Made by a program: the position numbers and the translations under genes. Below the pieces are notes generated by a model that did no database searches, was not told the DNA's origin, and was given only the letters and a program-made list of their open reading frames with translations. DNA of 64,000 bases from Fimenecus sp045593555. Lineage in GTDB: Bacteria > Bacillota > Clostridia > Oscillospirales > Acutalibacteraceae. Below are positions 1 to 7,271 of this stretch, in pieces (the stretch's first letter is position 1; every line of letters starts with the position of its first letter). The stretch is from the NCBI GenBank assembly GCA_045593555.1, contig JAZNWU010000018.1, positions 75,053 through 139,052 on the forward strand, read 5' to 3'.

Positions 1-490
1 TGTTGTTAATCTTAACATCCATACCATTATCCATTGTCATTTTCTGAACGGATTTTGCAGATGTTGATTTCTGTGCAGCAGCTTTGTAGAAGTTTACAAC
101 CTCTGCCTTTGTCCACTCAGCAGGATTTGCAGGAAGTTCTCTTGAAGGTTCAGTTTCTTCTTCCTTAACAATTTCGTCACCATTACCTGACTCGCCAACT
201 GTTTCATCTGTATCATCAGGAACGATTTCTCCTGTTTCTTCATCTATCACAACATCATTTGAAGATGATGATGAATTATTATCAGAATTATCAACTGTAT
301 TACCTGACTGAACTGCAGTACCTGCCTCACCGATGAGATTTTCCGATGTTGACTTGCCAATTGCCACAACACCAAACACAAGAACAGCAGAAAGTGCAAC
401 TGCAAGAATACTTGTCCACCGAGATGCACTTGCCTCTTTCTTTATCTTTTTTATTTCAGCTTGCTCAGGAGTTAAAATTCTTTTTGCCAT
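1..490 (-). CDS. Membrane-anchored protein, N-terminal part (runs off the window)
   Basis: The frame is open from the ATG at 490 to the window edge (about 163 codons). The SD-like AAGGGG is about 10 nt upstream of the ATG. The product starts MAKRILTPEQAEIKKIKKEA, a charged cytoplasmic segment, followed by one hydrophobic helix at about residues 25-43. A Ser/Asn/Asp/Glu-rich linker (about 60-115) follows, and then a more ordered segment begins (AEWTKAEVVNFYKAAAQKS). This layout fits a type II membrane protein with an extracellular domain on a flexible acidic stalk. The functional domain lies outside the window, so no function is assigned. Confidence 0.75.
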   Translation of the reverse strand, partial: MAKRILTPEQAEIKKIKKEASASRWTSILAVALSAVLVFGVVAIGKSTSENLIGEAGTAVQSGNTVDNSDNNSSSSSNDVVIDEETGEIVPDDTDETVGESGNGDEIVKEEETEPSRELPANPAEWTKAEVVNFYKAAAQKSTSAKSVQKMTMDNGMDVKINN

Positions 491-532
491 TTCGATATTA
501 CCCCTTTTAAATTTTAATTTTACCATTTTTAT

Positions 533-561
533 ATTTTACCCTTTTTTTACATGTTTGTCAA
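533..561 (-). promoter_or_regulatory. Promoter for the membrane-anchored protein gene
   Basis: On the minus strand TTGACA (556-561) is followed after exactly 17 bp by TAAAAT (533-538), a near-consensus housekeeping sigma promoter. It lies about 45 bp upstream of the ATG at 490. Confidence 0.65.
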
Positions 562-653
562 CGACAATTACCATGTCAATAAACCTTAAAACTACAATAT
601 TGCCTTTCTGAAAATCCGACAATAAATATTTTGTCTTTTTTTAAAATTACTTA

Positions 654-682
654 TTGACAAACGAAACAAAATAGTATATACT
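654..682 (+). promoter_or_regulatory. Promoter of tRNA-Pro(UGG)
   Basis: Perfect TTGACA (654-659), a 17-bp spacer, then TATACT (677-682). It ends 29 bp before the mature tRNA 5' end. Confidence 0.75.
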
Positions 683-711
683 ATCAAAGCTGACGAAAAA
701 AGCGAATATTT

Positions 712-787
712 CGGGGTGTAGCGCAGCTGGTAGCGCGCCACATTTGGGATGTGGATGCCGCAGGTTCGACTCCTGTCACTCCGACCA
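712..787 (+). tRNA. tRNA-Pro (anticodon UGG)
   Basis: The acceptor strands CGGGGTG and CACTCCG pair perfectly. The D-arm (GCGC..GCGC), an anticodon stem CCACA/TGTGG with loop TTTGGGA (anticodon TGG), the T-arm with GGTTCGACTCC and an encoded CCA (785-787) are all present. It reads codon CCA and, by wobble, other Pro codons. It has its own promoter and terminator, so it is monocistronic. Confidence 0.95.
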
Positions 788-811
788 CAACACTATGGGT
801 GTGTTGATACG

Positions 812-846
812 AAAAAGGTTGCAATTTATGTTGTGACCTTTTTTTG
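812..846 (+). terminator. Rho-independent terminator of tRNA-Pro
   Basis: Stem AAAAAGGT-TGCAA / TTGTG-ACCTTTTT followed by a T-run, 25 bp after the tRNA CCA. Confidence 0.75.
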
Positions 847-1069
847 TTTTTCAAGAACTTTTCTAAAATAATTATATTTTTTATAGAACTACTTTATTGA
901 ATTTATGTTAAGTGATAAAATATATGTAAATAGAAAACTCCAGGTTAAATGTGAAAATGTTAAAATGGTTATATGTGTTAAAGGGGTGAAAGATAATTTT
1001 TCATACCCTTTTATTTTTTTCAACTTTTTTATAAGATATATTGTATTTCGCATTCTTTTGTGCTACAAT
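847..1069 (+). promoter_or_regulatory. Gene-free stretch: possible short transcript plus promoter of the XRE gene
   Basis: No coding frame is convincing here. A hairpin with a T-run (about 980-1022, AAAGGGGTGAAA / TTTCATACCCTTTT then TTTTTTT) lies in the middle without an upstream gene; a weak TTGAAT/TATATG promoter (897-926) could drive a transcript of about 90 nt into it. After the hairpin, TTGTAT (1041-1046), a 17-bp spacer and TACAAT (1064-1069) form a good promoter for the XRE gene at 1112. Confidence 0.5.
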
Positions 1070-1111
1070 ATATAGTATACTAATAGTAAATATTTAAAGG
1101 AGGTATACAAT

Positions 1112-1459
1112 ATGGAGTATATATCACAACTCACTGAACAACAAGCACTTCACTTAGAAGAGTGGAAAAAGATTGAATCACTTGCTGTTGAAAGAATTGG
1201 TGAGCTACGAATTACCTCCCAAGATGAAATGCTCGAATACACTAATAAGCTTAATCTAAGAGAAAGGAAACGACGCGACAAGTTAGCGGAATTAATCCAA
1301 AACTCTGGATTGCTTTATTCAGAACTTGCATTAATTTTGGGATGCTCAAAATCTAGTATTGAGCAGTATGTTCGTGGCGTTAAAACCCCACCAATAAACA
1401 CAGCATTGATTTTGGCAAAGTTGTTCAAAACAAGTGTTGAAGAAATTTTTGAAAGCTAA
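1112..1459 (+). CDS. XRE/Cro-type HTH regulator
   Basis: 115 aa. The N-terminal half (1-55) is a charged helical region of unknown role. The C-terminal half is a helix-turn-helix of the Cro/C1 type: residues about 60-112, with LAELIQNSGLLYSELALILG as the first helices and SKSSIEQYVRGVKTPPINTALILAKLF as the recognition and following helices. The strong SD AGGAGG lies 8 nt before the ATG, behind a TTGTAT-17-TACAAT promoter. It is followed at 60 bp by a 51-aa ORF with its own SD. Such small regulators are common in plasmids, phages and integrative elements, which fits the mobile-looking neighbourhood. Its target is unknown. Confidence 0.8.
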   Translation: MEYISQLTEQQALHLEEWKKIESLAVERIGELRITSQDEMLEYTNKLNLRERKRRDKLAELIQNSGLLYSELALILGCSKSSIEQYVRGVKTPPINTALILAKLFKTSVEEIFES

Positions 1460-1518
1460 TTTTTCAACACACCTCTACCCTATCGGGCAAAAATTCAAAT
1501 ATTATAAGGAGGTAAACT

Positions 1519-1674
1519 ATGGCACGATTATCAAGAGAAAAAATTATCGAAATTGTGACTCGAGAATTCACAGCACACAACCTTTCTGAAGAAGATATCA
1601 AGAAAGGTATTGCACTTGGATTTGAAGAATATGGTTACGATATTCCTGAAGAATACCAGTCATTTAGTGCATAA
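1519..1674 (+). CDS. Small hypothetical protein (51 aa)
   Basis: The ATG at 1519 is preceded by AAGGAGG, ideally spaced. The product starts MARLSREKIIEIVTREFTAH and ends EEYQSFSA. It is acidic and predicted helical, with no membrane segment. The motif NLSEEDIKKGIALGFEEYGY suggests a small helical-bundle protein. It probably shares a transcript with the XRE regulator 60 bp upstream, and a strong terminator follows at 1741. No family is recognised; a role as antitoxin-like or regulatory partner would be speculation. Confidence 0.65.
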   Translation: MARLSREKIIEIVTREFTAHNLSEEDIKKGIALGFEEYGYDIPEEYQSFSA

Positions 1675-1740
1675 TTCTATCTAACCATTTCTATAAGAAT
1701 TTTGTACCTCTTTTCTTATGGAATTATTAATGTAATTTAT

Positions 1741-1788
1741 ACATCTATGAGTTTAGACTACAAGTCTAATCCCATAGATGTTTTTTGT
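1741..1788 (+). terminator. Rho-independent terminator
   Basis: Outer stem ACATCTATG / CATAGATGT and inner stem TTAGAC / GTCTAA, followed by TTTTTT. It ends the XRE / 51-aa ORF transcript. Confidence 0.85.
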
Positions 1789-2353
1789 TTAATAAGAGAA
1801 TATCAATACACCTTATAAAGCGAACAAGCACTCTAGTTTGTATAAGTCTAGAGTGCTTGGTTTCGTCTCCAATTGTTTGAAAAGTTATAGACACAGATGG
1901 TACATAAAAAGCCTGATATATGAAACAATGCAAGCTGGTTTATATTTAATCTTGAAAAAAATTTAACCGTATTACAAATTTTTTCATATTCAATAGAATT
2001 ATTGTCAAACAACGCAAGTGTAACTTTATAATAATGCAATTGCTGAAAATTTTTTCATTTCTCAAAATAGATATGTTCATCTATTATGATTGTTGATTTA
2101 TAAAAAGATTTACACCTTTGTAAATGAATAAGTATTTTCTTCAACAACAAACGAATCCATTAATGACAAAACTTACTACGCTTATAAACAGAAATCAGTT
2201 TATACTTGAGAATTGACTCCTTACACTATGATAGCGTGTTTTATGCAAATTAGAGTACACCATAATTGTGTTTATGTATGATTATATAGTTTGATCGTCA
2301 CAAAACAACCTCAAATTACGATTATAATAGTAAAAGGGTTTTGAGGTGATTGT
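1789..2353. other. Gene-poor stretch with a perfect 12-bp inverted repeat
   Basis: No supported gene. CAAGCACTCTAG (1825-1836) and CTAGAGTGCTTG (1848-1859) form a perfect 12-bp inverted repeat with an 11-bp loop and no T-run on the plus strand. A minus-strand frame at 1848-2039 is open but has only a TTG start and no SD. A TATAAT hexamer at 2323-2328 may be the -10 box for the next gene; no clear -35 is visible. Confidence 0.4.
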
Positions 2354-2647
2354 ATGAGCAAAAAGGAAAAGAAAAAGTTAAAAAGCATTTTTGAATACGA
2401 GTGTTACCTTCGGGATACGCCGTATTATGTTATGATAAAATATGGATTTTACATTGCTATACTTTTTACAGCCATCACCTATCTTTATGGAGCAATATGT
2501 CTTTATATGGAGTTTGTTCTGCATATCTTGATAGTCAAAGAGTTTATACTACTGATGCTCCTGTTTGTTATTTTTATCGGTGCAGTATTCTTTACTGTAG
2601 GAAATATTGTGTTTGAAATTAAATTTAGAAAACAGCTTCACAACTAA
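2354..2647 (+). CDS. Small two-helix membrane protein (97 aa)
   Basis: The ATG at 2354 has GAGGTGAT 6 nt upstream. A Lys-rich N-terminus (MSKKEKKKLKSIFEYECYLR) precedes two hydrophobic segments (about 30-50 and 59-85) and a short basic C-terminus. By the positive-inside rule both ends are cytoplasmic. It has no recognisable domain and stands alone behind a TATAAT box, with a terminator directly after. Location just before the IS21 element suggests accessory cargo; function unknown. Confidence 0.65.
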   Translation: MSKKEKKKLKSIFEYECYLRDTPYYVMIKYGFYIAILFTAITYLYGAICLYMEFVLHILIVKEFILLMLLFVIFIGAVFFTVGNIVFEIKFRKQLHN

Positions 2648-2666
2648 AATACTTAATATTCATTTT

Positions 2667-2696
2667 CACCTGTCATTCACTTGGCAGGTGCTTTTT
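2667..2696 (+). terminator. Terminator after the two-helix membrane protein
   Basis: CACCTGTCA / TGGCAGGTG stem (one mismatch) followed by CTTTTTC, 20 bp after the stop codon. Confidence 0.7.
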
Positions 2697-2787
2697 CTTG
2701 CGCTCCCCTATTGATTAGATATATAATTACCTCAGCTGATGAAAGGAGGGTTGGAAATCGGCTAATAAAATTTAATAGGAGGTATTT

Positions 2788-4260
2788 ATGATTACGCTAG
2801 AAGAATATCAGCAGATTCAAGAATACAAAGCAAACGGTGTAAGTATTATACAAACATCTAAATGCTTAAACATTACCGAATGGAATGTTCGTAGTTGGTG
2901 GAATCGAAGTGAGGATGACCTTGAAGAGTACTTAAACAAGCAGCTCTATTCCTTTGACAACTATCGTCAGTACATTATTGAACTGATTAAGAAATGTCCA
3001 CAGATTAGTAACACAAATGTGATGTCACGGTTACAAGAAGATTTTCCTGACTTTGATGCAAAGAAATCAACATTTCTACGGTATATGAAAAATCTTCGTG
3101 CTCAAACTGGAATTGGTTCAGCGAAGACTATTAGAGCCATACGTGAGGAACAACCACCAGGATATGAGGCACAGGTTGATTTTGGTGAGTTCAAGATGCG
3201 AAATATGTATGGTAAAGAAACCAGGGTGTATTTCTTTTGTATGATACTTTCATATAGCAGAATGAAATATGTTTACTTCTCGCCAGACCCGTTCACAACA
3301 AAAACTGCTATTGAAGCTCATAAGTATGCTTTCAAATACTTTGGAGGACGACCACAAGTGATTGTCTATGACCAAGCAAGAGTTTTTGTAATAAGTGAAA
3401 ATTACGGTAATATCATCTTTGTGAAAGAGTTTGACTCATTTATTAAAGAAGCTGGATTTTCAGTTTTTCTTTGTAAGGGATATAACCCTCAAACTAAAGG
3501 TAAAGTTGAAAATACGGTTAAAGTCGTCAAACGAGGCTTTCTTGACGGAAGAACCTATTATGGCATCGACCGACTCAACTGTGATTGCTTAAATTGGCTT
3601 GATAGAACAGGGAATAACATCATTAACCATTATACTAAAAGGACACCAAGAGAGTTATTCCCTGCAGATAACAAAGCACTTATAAAAGTACACTTTGAGG
3701 ACAAGCCACAACCACAGGTATTAACAGTTATGAAAGGGGTTATTGTATACCGTGATAATCGTTATGAAATACCTCACGAACTTGTTAAGGATGGAGATAG
3801 AATACGTGTTGAAATACAAGAGGATACCTTGATTTTCTATCTTGCACTCACTAATGAAATGGTTTGTAAGCACAAATTATGTCTTGATGTAGGTAATACA
3901 ATTAAACTACCTAAAAAGCGACTTCAAAAACATGCTATCGAGAGTGAACTCACTCGGTTTTACAAGGACAATCCTCTGGCGCTTGAGTTCATTCAGTTGT
4001 TAAAAATCAAAAGTCCAAGGTATACAATTCAACAACTCAAGCTACTTAAAAAGATTTCCTCGTATTACACAGAAAGTCAAATGAATCAAGCATTTAAATT
4101 CTGTTTAGACAGTAACGAATGCACCACTTTTGAATTATCATCTTTCTTACTATACAAATACGGTAAAGATTCTTTTATGGATGGCTCTCGAAGTGGAATG
4201 ACAAGACATATAAAACGAAGCAGAGAAATACAGGAGGCCTTTAACGATGAATGTTTCTGA
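2788..4260 (+). CDS. istA: IS21-family transposase IstA
   Basis: 490 aa, usual length for IstA. An N-terminal HTH region (MITLEEYQQIQEYKANGVSI, about 1-60) precedes an rve/DDE integrase core. Candidate catalytic residues are D131 (YEAQVDFGEF), D195 (VIVYDQARVF) and E241 (QTKGKVENTVK). A C-terminal beta-barrel-like region follows (about 320-390). It catalyses strand transfer of the element with IstB. The stop overlaps the istB start by 14 nt, as is typical of IS21. SD AGGAGG is 8 nt before the ATG. A 100-bp piece of a diverged istA recurs at 7145-7244. The frame is intact, so the element may be active if its ends are. Confidence 0.93.
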   Translation: MITLEEYQQIQEYKANGVSIIQTSKCLNITEWNVRSWWNRSEDDLEEYLNKQLYSFDNYRQYIIELIKKCPQISNTNVMSRLQEDFPDFDAKKSTFLRYMKNLRAQTGIGSAKTIRAIREEQPPGYEAQVDFGEFKMRNMYGKETRVYFFCMILSYSRMKYVYFSPDPFTTKTAIEAHKYAFKYFGGRPQVIVYDQARVFVISENYGNIIFVKEFDSFIKEAGFSVFLCKGYNPQTKGKVENTVKVVKRGFLDGRTYYGIDRLNCDCLNWLDRTGNNIINHYTKRTPRELFPADNKALIKVHFEDKPQPQVLTVMKGVIVYRDNRYEIPHELVKDGDRIRVEIQEDTLIFYLALTNEMVCKHKLCLDVGNTIKLPKKRLQKHAIESELTRFYKDNPLALEFIQLLKIKSPRYTIQQLKLLKKISSYYTESQMNQAFKFCLDSNECTTFELSSFLLYKYGKDSFMDGSRSGMTRHIKRSREIQEAFNDECF

Positions 4261-4903
4261 TGTATTGAATCTTGCAAGAGAATTAAATCTCACTCATATT
4301 GCAAATGGCAAAGTGGACCTTTCAAACGAACGCATTTCAAACCTTGATTATCTCTACACCGTTTTGCAAGATGAACTTATGATGCGCCATAAAGAAAAAG
4401 TAAATCGTCACACAAAAAGAAGTCGCCTACCCGACAGACATTTTGACGATAGTGACTTATCATCAGGTCTTAAGTGGCAACTTGATAGAATCATGAGTTT
4501 CGATTTCAAAACCGAGCATCAAAATCTTTTTATAATCGGTAAATGTTGTAAAGGGAAAACAAGCCTAGCAGTAGACATTTCACTCCAAGCAATTGAACAA
4601 GGTGCAATGGCTGTTTATGTAACATTTGAAGAATTAATCAAATGTGCAGATAAGAAAAAGCACCCTTGGAGATATCTTATTGAAAGTGATGTTGTTGTAA
4701 TAGATGAATTGTTTTACACAACACCAACAGAGGAAGAATTATTTATCTTCTATAAAACAATAATGCGTCTCAATGAAGAACGCAGTCTCATTTTAATATC
4801 AAACAGAGACTTACCTATGTGGTATGAAATGAGAGCAGATAGACATGTGATTGAAACATTGTTATCAAGACTCAGTCACGACTCACAGATAATCTATCTA
4901 TAA
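4247..4903 (+). CDS. istB: IS21-family helper ATPase IstB
   Basis: 218 aa, somewhat short for IstB (about 250). AAA+-type ATPase with Walker A G98-KCCK-GKT and Walker B VVVIDE (D153, E154). A sensor-like segment SLILISNRDLPMWYE is near residue 185. In IS21 systems IstB binds DNA, selects the target and activates IstA in an ATP-dependent way. It is translationally coupled to istA (14-nt overlap). The Walker A cysteines are unusual but keep the GxxxxGKT spacing. The region after the stop (4904-5043) is AT-rich and holds no gene. Confidence 0.9.
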   Translation: MNVSDVLNLARELNLTHIANGKVDLSNERISNLDYLYTVLQDELMMRHKEKVNRHTKRSRLPDRHFDDSDLSSGLKWQLDRIMSFDFKTEHQNLFIIGKCCKGKTSLAVDISLQAIEQGAMAVYVTFEELIKCADKKKHPWRYLIESDVVVIDELFYTTPTEEELFIFYKTIMRLNEERSLILISNRDLPMWYEMRADRHVIETLLSRLSHDSQIIYL

Positions 4904-5043
4904 AACTTAAAAAGTCTATTCATATAAAACATTGTATGAATTATAACTTATTATTAATTAAATAGAAAACAAGACATTTTATGTGTTTCAAATATATTAA
5001 AGGAATCTCATGATGAGCGTGAGAAACTTTTTCCCAAACCCCT

Positions 5044-5118
5044 GGGGCACCTGACATCTCTGTGTGCAAATGGGTATCTGCAGCGGCGCGGGGCGTTGTG
5101 TTGATTTTCGCAAAAGTT
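5044..5118. repeat. 75-bp repeat, copy 1 (after istB)
   Basis: Aligns without gaps to 7272-7346. The last 36 bp or so (from CAGCGGCGCGGGGCG to GCAAAAGTT) are identical, and the first half is diverged but shares GGGGCAC and ATCTCTGTG at the same offsets. It is locally GC-rich in an AT-rich region. Both copies lie downstream of IS21 sequence and both abut the 3' part of an unrelated broken reading frame. It is therefore probably the right end of the IS21-like element or of an associated element. Confidence 0.75.
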
Positions 5119-5315
5119 GGTGGGTATGTTTCTATTACGATAACCAAAAGAGACCAATAAAATTTGAAGGAGACCGTGCCTACCCGTACAACTTTCATGA
5201 CTTAAGCGAGTTATTAAACCTTCTACCGATTGATGTACCAGAAGATGTACGCTTGGCACAAATTGAAAAAGATAGGCAAAAGGAAGCCCTCGCCAAGGAG
5301 CTACAAACTGCCTGA
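5119..5315 (+). pseudogene. 3' fragment of an unknown gene, cut by the 75-bp repeat
   Basis: The frame reads WWVCFYYDNQKRPIKFEGD.. to ..KDRQKEALAKELQTA and looks like a genuine protein tail (mixed globular, then a charged helix). Its natural start is missing: the frame can only start at an ATG (5064) inside the GC-rich repeat, and that ATG lacks an SD. It ends 23 bp before the sigma factor gene, so the original gene may have been in one operon with it. The parent family is not recognised. Confidence 0.55.
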
Positions 5316-5338
5316 AATAGTAAAGGGGCGTAAGAACT

Positions 5339-6193
5339 ATGCAATACACAGACACTATGACACAGTATATTGAAGATATTAATAAGATTAAAAGATTAAC
5401 TGCAGCAGAGGAATATGACCTTGCAGTTGAAATGCGGAACGGAAATAAGAAAGCAAGAGAACGTTTTATTGAAGCTAACTTATATCTTGTGGTTTCAATG
5501 AGCAAATCATATAAGACTTATGGAGTATCTTATGAGGATATGTTCCAGGAAGGTGTCTGTGGATTGATTAAGGCAGTTGATACTTACAATCCAATAAAAG
5601 CTATTCGTTTTATGAACTACGCACATCTTGTGATTAGAAGACACGTTGAGCTTCGCCTTGCGGCTAATATAAGTGTTTTATCCATCCCAACCCATACGAA
5701 CTATGAAATGGCAAAAATCATAAGAACCCAACACAGGCTCAAAGACATGATGGATGCAGAACCAACGGTTGATGAAATTGCAGAGATTACTTGCATACCA
5801 GAAGAAAAGGTCAAAAAGGTTTTATGTATGATAGCCCCTCCAATTGACATTGATGAGGAAATAGAAGATGACCTTTATTTGAGAGATTGCATACCAAATG
5901 ACGAAGAAGAGGTCCTTGAATCTTATGCAGATACGGTATTCAAGAATAAAGCCATTAAGGATTGGTTGCTATTGCTTACTCCAAGAGAACAAGATGTGAT
6001 GCGAAAGTACTATGGTTTGGATGGCAAGGAACCTATGACCTTTAGAGAGATAAGTGAAATATACCACTGTACCACCGAGTACATAAGGTCAATAAGAAAC
6101 AAGGCAATCAAGCGCATTTCCGATAAAATCGACTTATATAGACGGCAAGGAAACACCTGTATAATTGATTTGTACAACACGCAAATAGCATAA
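5339..6193 (+). CDS. Sigma-70-like factor on the mobile island
   Basis: 284 aa. Region 2 (about 45-110, with EANLYLVVSMSKSY, MFQEGVCGLIKAVDTY and RFMNYAHLVIRR) binds core polymerase and the -10 element. Region 3 is at about 125-165 (AEPTVDEIAEIT). Region 4 is at about 210-262 (LTPREQDVMRKYYGLDG then FREISEIYHCTTEYIRSIRNKAIKRI). Region 1.1 is missing and the protein is shorter than SigA, so this is an alternative sigma of group 3/4 length with a primary-type region 4. SD-like AAGGGG lies before the ATG. Its position among IS remnants suggests it directs transcription of mobile-element genes now largely lost. Confidence 0.85.
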   Translation: MQYTDTMTQYIEDINKIKRLTAAEEYDLAVEMRNGNKKARERFIEANLYLVVSMSKSYKTYGVSYEDMFQEGVCGLIKAVDTYNPIKAIRFMNYAHLVIRRHVELRLAANISVLSIPTHTNYEMAKIIRTQHRLKDMMDAEPTVDEIAEITCIPEEKVKKVLCMIAPPIDIDEEIEDDLYLRDCIPNDEEEVLESYADTVFKNKAIKDWLLLLTPREQDVMRKYYGLDGKEPMTFREISEIYHCTTEYIRSIRNKAIKRISDKIDLYRRQGNTCIIDLYNTQIA

Positions 6194-6197
6194 ATGC

Positions 6198-6237
6198 TAC
6201 CCCGCCTGAAGAGTGCTTTCAAGTGGGGTTGTTTTTA
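6198..6237 (+). terminator. Terminator after the sigma factor gene
   Basis: ACCCCGC and GTGGGGT arms around a 17-nt loop, followed by TGTTTTTAG, just after the stop at 6193. Confidence 0.6.
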
Positions 6238-6291
6238 GGTTATTGGAGTGGTATAATTGATTTGTTAATTGGAAGCAGAAGGAATGATTAA

Positions 6292-6711
6292 ATGGATAGA
6301 AATAGGTTCAAGTTAATACATAGTGAACTAATCCAACAAGTTCAATGTGTAGAAAACAATTTGAAAATAATCTATGCTGCAATGCTCAAAGGAAACTTTA
6401 AGAATAATTTAAGGTCCGTTGAAAAGATGAACCTTGGAAAAATAGCAAGGGAACTTGAAAGTCTTGACAATAGTGATGATATGCCTGAGTTCACAGAAGA
6501 AGAATACAACACCATAGATGAAATCCGAGAAATAAGAAACTATTGGTGTCATCAATGCTATTTGGATTTTGTGTATATTGAAAATAATTATGAGCGTGAG
6601 AGGGCATTTCAAAAAGTTGCTGAAAGATTACATTATGATGAATTTAGAACATATGACTTGTTTGAGAAAACCGAAGAAATGCGTCGTTTTATTATGGAAA
6701 AATATAGATAA
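6292..6711 (+). CDS. Hypothetical protein with a HEPN-type RN-x3-H motif
   Basis: 139 aa, almost entirely helical by composition. The segment EIREIRNYWCHQCYLDF holds R82-N83-x3-H87. This matches the R-x4-6-H signature, often with a polar residue after Arg, of HEPN ribonucleases found in toxin-antitoxin, Abi and CRISPR-associated proteins. SD AGAAGGA lies upstream, and a TATAAT box at 6252-6257 suggests its own promoter. No nucleotidyltransferase (MNT) or other antitoxin gene is beside it; the next 430 bp are non-coding and hold the phased TGCAACC array. HEPN membership rests on the motif and helical content alone. Confidence 0.6.
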   Translation: MDRNRFKLIHSELIQQVQCVENNLKIIYAAMLKGNFKNNLRSVEKMNLGKIARELESLDNSDDMPEFTEEEYNTIDEIREIRNYWCHQCYLDFVYIENNYERERAFQKVAERLHYDEFRTYDLFEKTEEMRRFIMEKYR

Positions 6712-6831
6712 AAAATTCAAGTAATTTTGTAAATCTATTGAAAAGAATATAGGCAATTTGGTATAATACTTATAGATAAATAGGCAATAAAGCGTTGTGG
6801 GAAGATGCCAAAAAACGCCTATTTTACAGGT

Positions 6832-6962
6832 TGCAACCACCGATTAGAAAATGCAACCATCACTCAACCAAGGCGAGAAAACCAAAAAAGTTTTGCAACC
6901 ACCAAACGGAAATTGCAACCTTGCCTTAATTTTGAAAATGGTTATAAATCGAATTTGCAACC
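6832..6962 (+). repeat. Phased array of five TGCAACC motifs (iteron-like)
   Basis: TGCAACC starts at 6832, 6852, 6894, 6914 and 6956, giving spacings of 20, 42, 20 and 42 bp, i.e. a 62-bp period with two motifs per period. The first two periods also share TGCAACCACC, then GAAA at matching offsets; the third degenerates after TGCAACC. The spacings are near 2 and 4 helical turns, so all motifs face one side of the helix. This resembles replication iterons or a cooperative operator array. No coding frame overlaps it. Confidence 0.7.
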
Positions 6963-7070
6963 CCTTGGAAAATTGTATTAAATGATAAGGGGTTAGACAT
7001 TAGACCATTTTTGGTTGATACAACACCCAAATTCGGGTGACAACCTAACTACTCAACCAAAGATACAAAG
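6963..7070 (+). other. Gene-free stretch after the TGCAACC array
   Basis: No coding frame. It contains small complementary segments (ACACCC / GGGTG at about 7023-7039, GGTTG / CAACC around them) and a second CTCAACCAA (7052-7060) matching one inside the array (6863-6871). It could fold as RNA and ends at the terminator at 7071. Confidence 0.35.
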
Positions 7071-7103
7071 AAAAGCCCTTTTGCTAAGGGGCTTTCTTTT
7101 TTT
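7071..7103 (+). terminator. Strong terminator ending the repeat-array region
   Basis: AAAAGCCCTT / AAGGGGCTTT stem followed by CTTTTTTT. It implies that the TGCAACC region is transcribed from the left, either as the 3' UTR of the HEPN-like gene or as a separate RNA. Confidence 0.8.
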
Positions 7104-7144
7104 GAGTAATTAGCGTTTTTAAGCAAACCACAATAATCTTACGC

Positions 7145-7244
7145 TTTCCTCGTATTACACAGAAAGCCAAATGAATCAAGCATTTAAATTCTGTTTAGAC
7201 AGTAATGAATGCACCACTTTTGAATTATCGTCTTTCTTGCTATA
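7145..7244 (+). pseudogene. 100-bp remnant of a second istA
   Basis: It matches istA 4055-4154 with only about four differences over 100 bp (e.g. AAGTCAA to AAGCCAA, AACGAAT to AATGAAT). Both flanks diverge abruptly. The divergence shows it is not a recent copy of the neighbour but a relic of a related IS21 element, reduced by internal deletion and followed 28 bp later by the second 75-bp repeat. Confidence 0.85.
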
Positions 7245-7271
7245 TGGGTGGAAATTTCACCCCTTGGGGGT

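Noticed and set aside
712..787. tRNA-Pro(UGG) as the integration site of the island
   Set aside because: No second copy of its 3' end was found at the right side of the island (7,900-7,960) and no integrase gene is present.
1848..2039. 63-aa minus-strand frame
   Set aside because: TTG start, no SD, in-frame stop just upstream, composition unlike neighbouring genes; at most a gene relic.
2691..2720. Left terminal inverted repeat of the IS21 element
   Set aside because: Only TTGCG and a T-run resemble the reverse complement of the 75-bp repeat end; too short to call.
5008..5505. 165-aa minus-strand frame across the 75-bp repeat
   Set aside because: Lies antisense to the sigma factor gene and the repeat, no SD; basic, Ser/Leu-rich shadow sequence.
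6832..6962. TGCAACC array as a CRISPR
   Set aside because: The repeated unit is only 7-10 bp, spacings alternate 20/42 rather than a constant spacer, and no cas genes are nearby.
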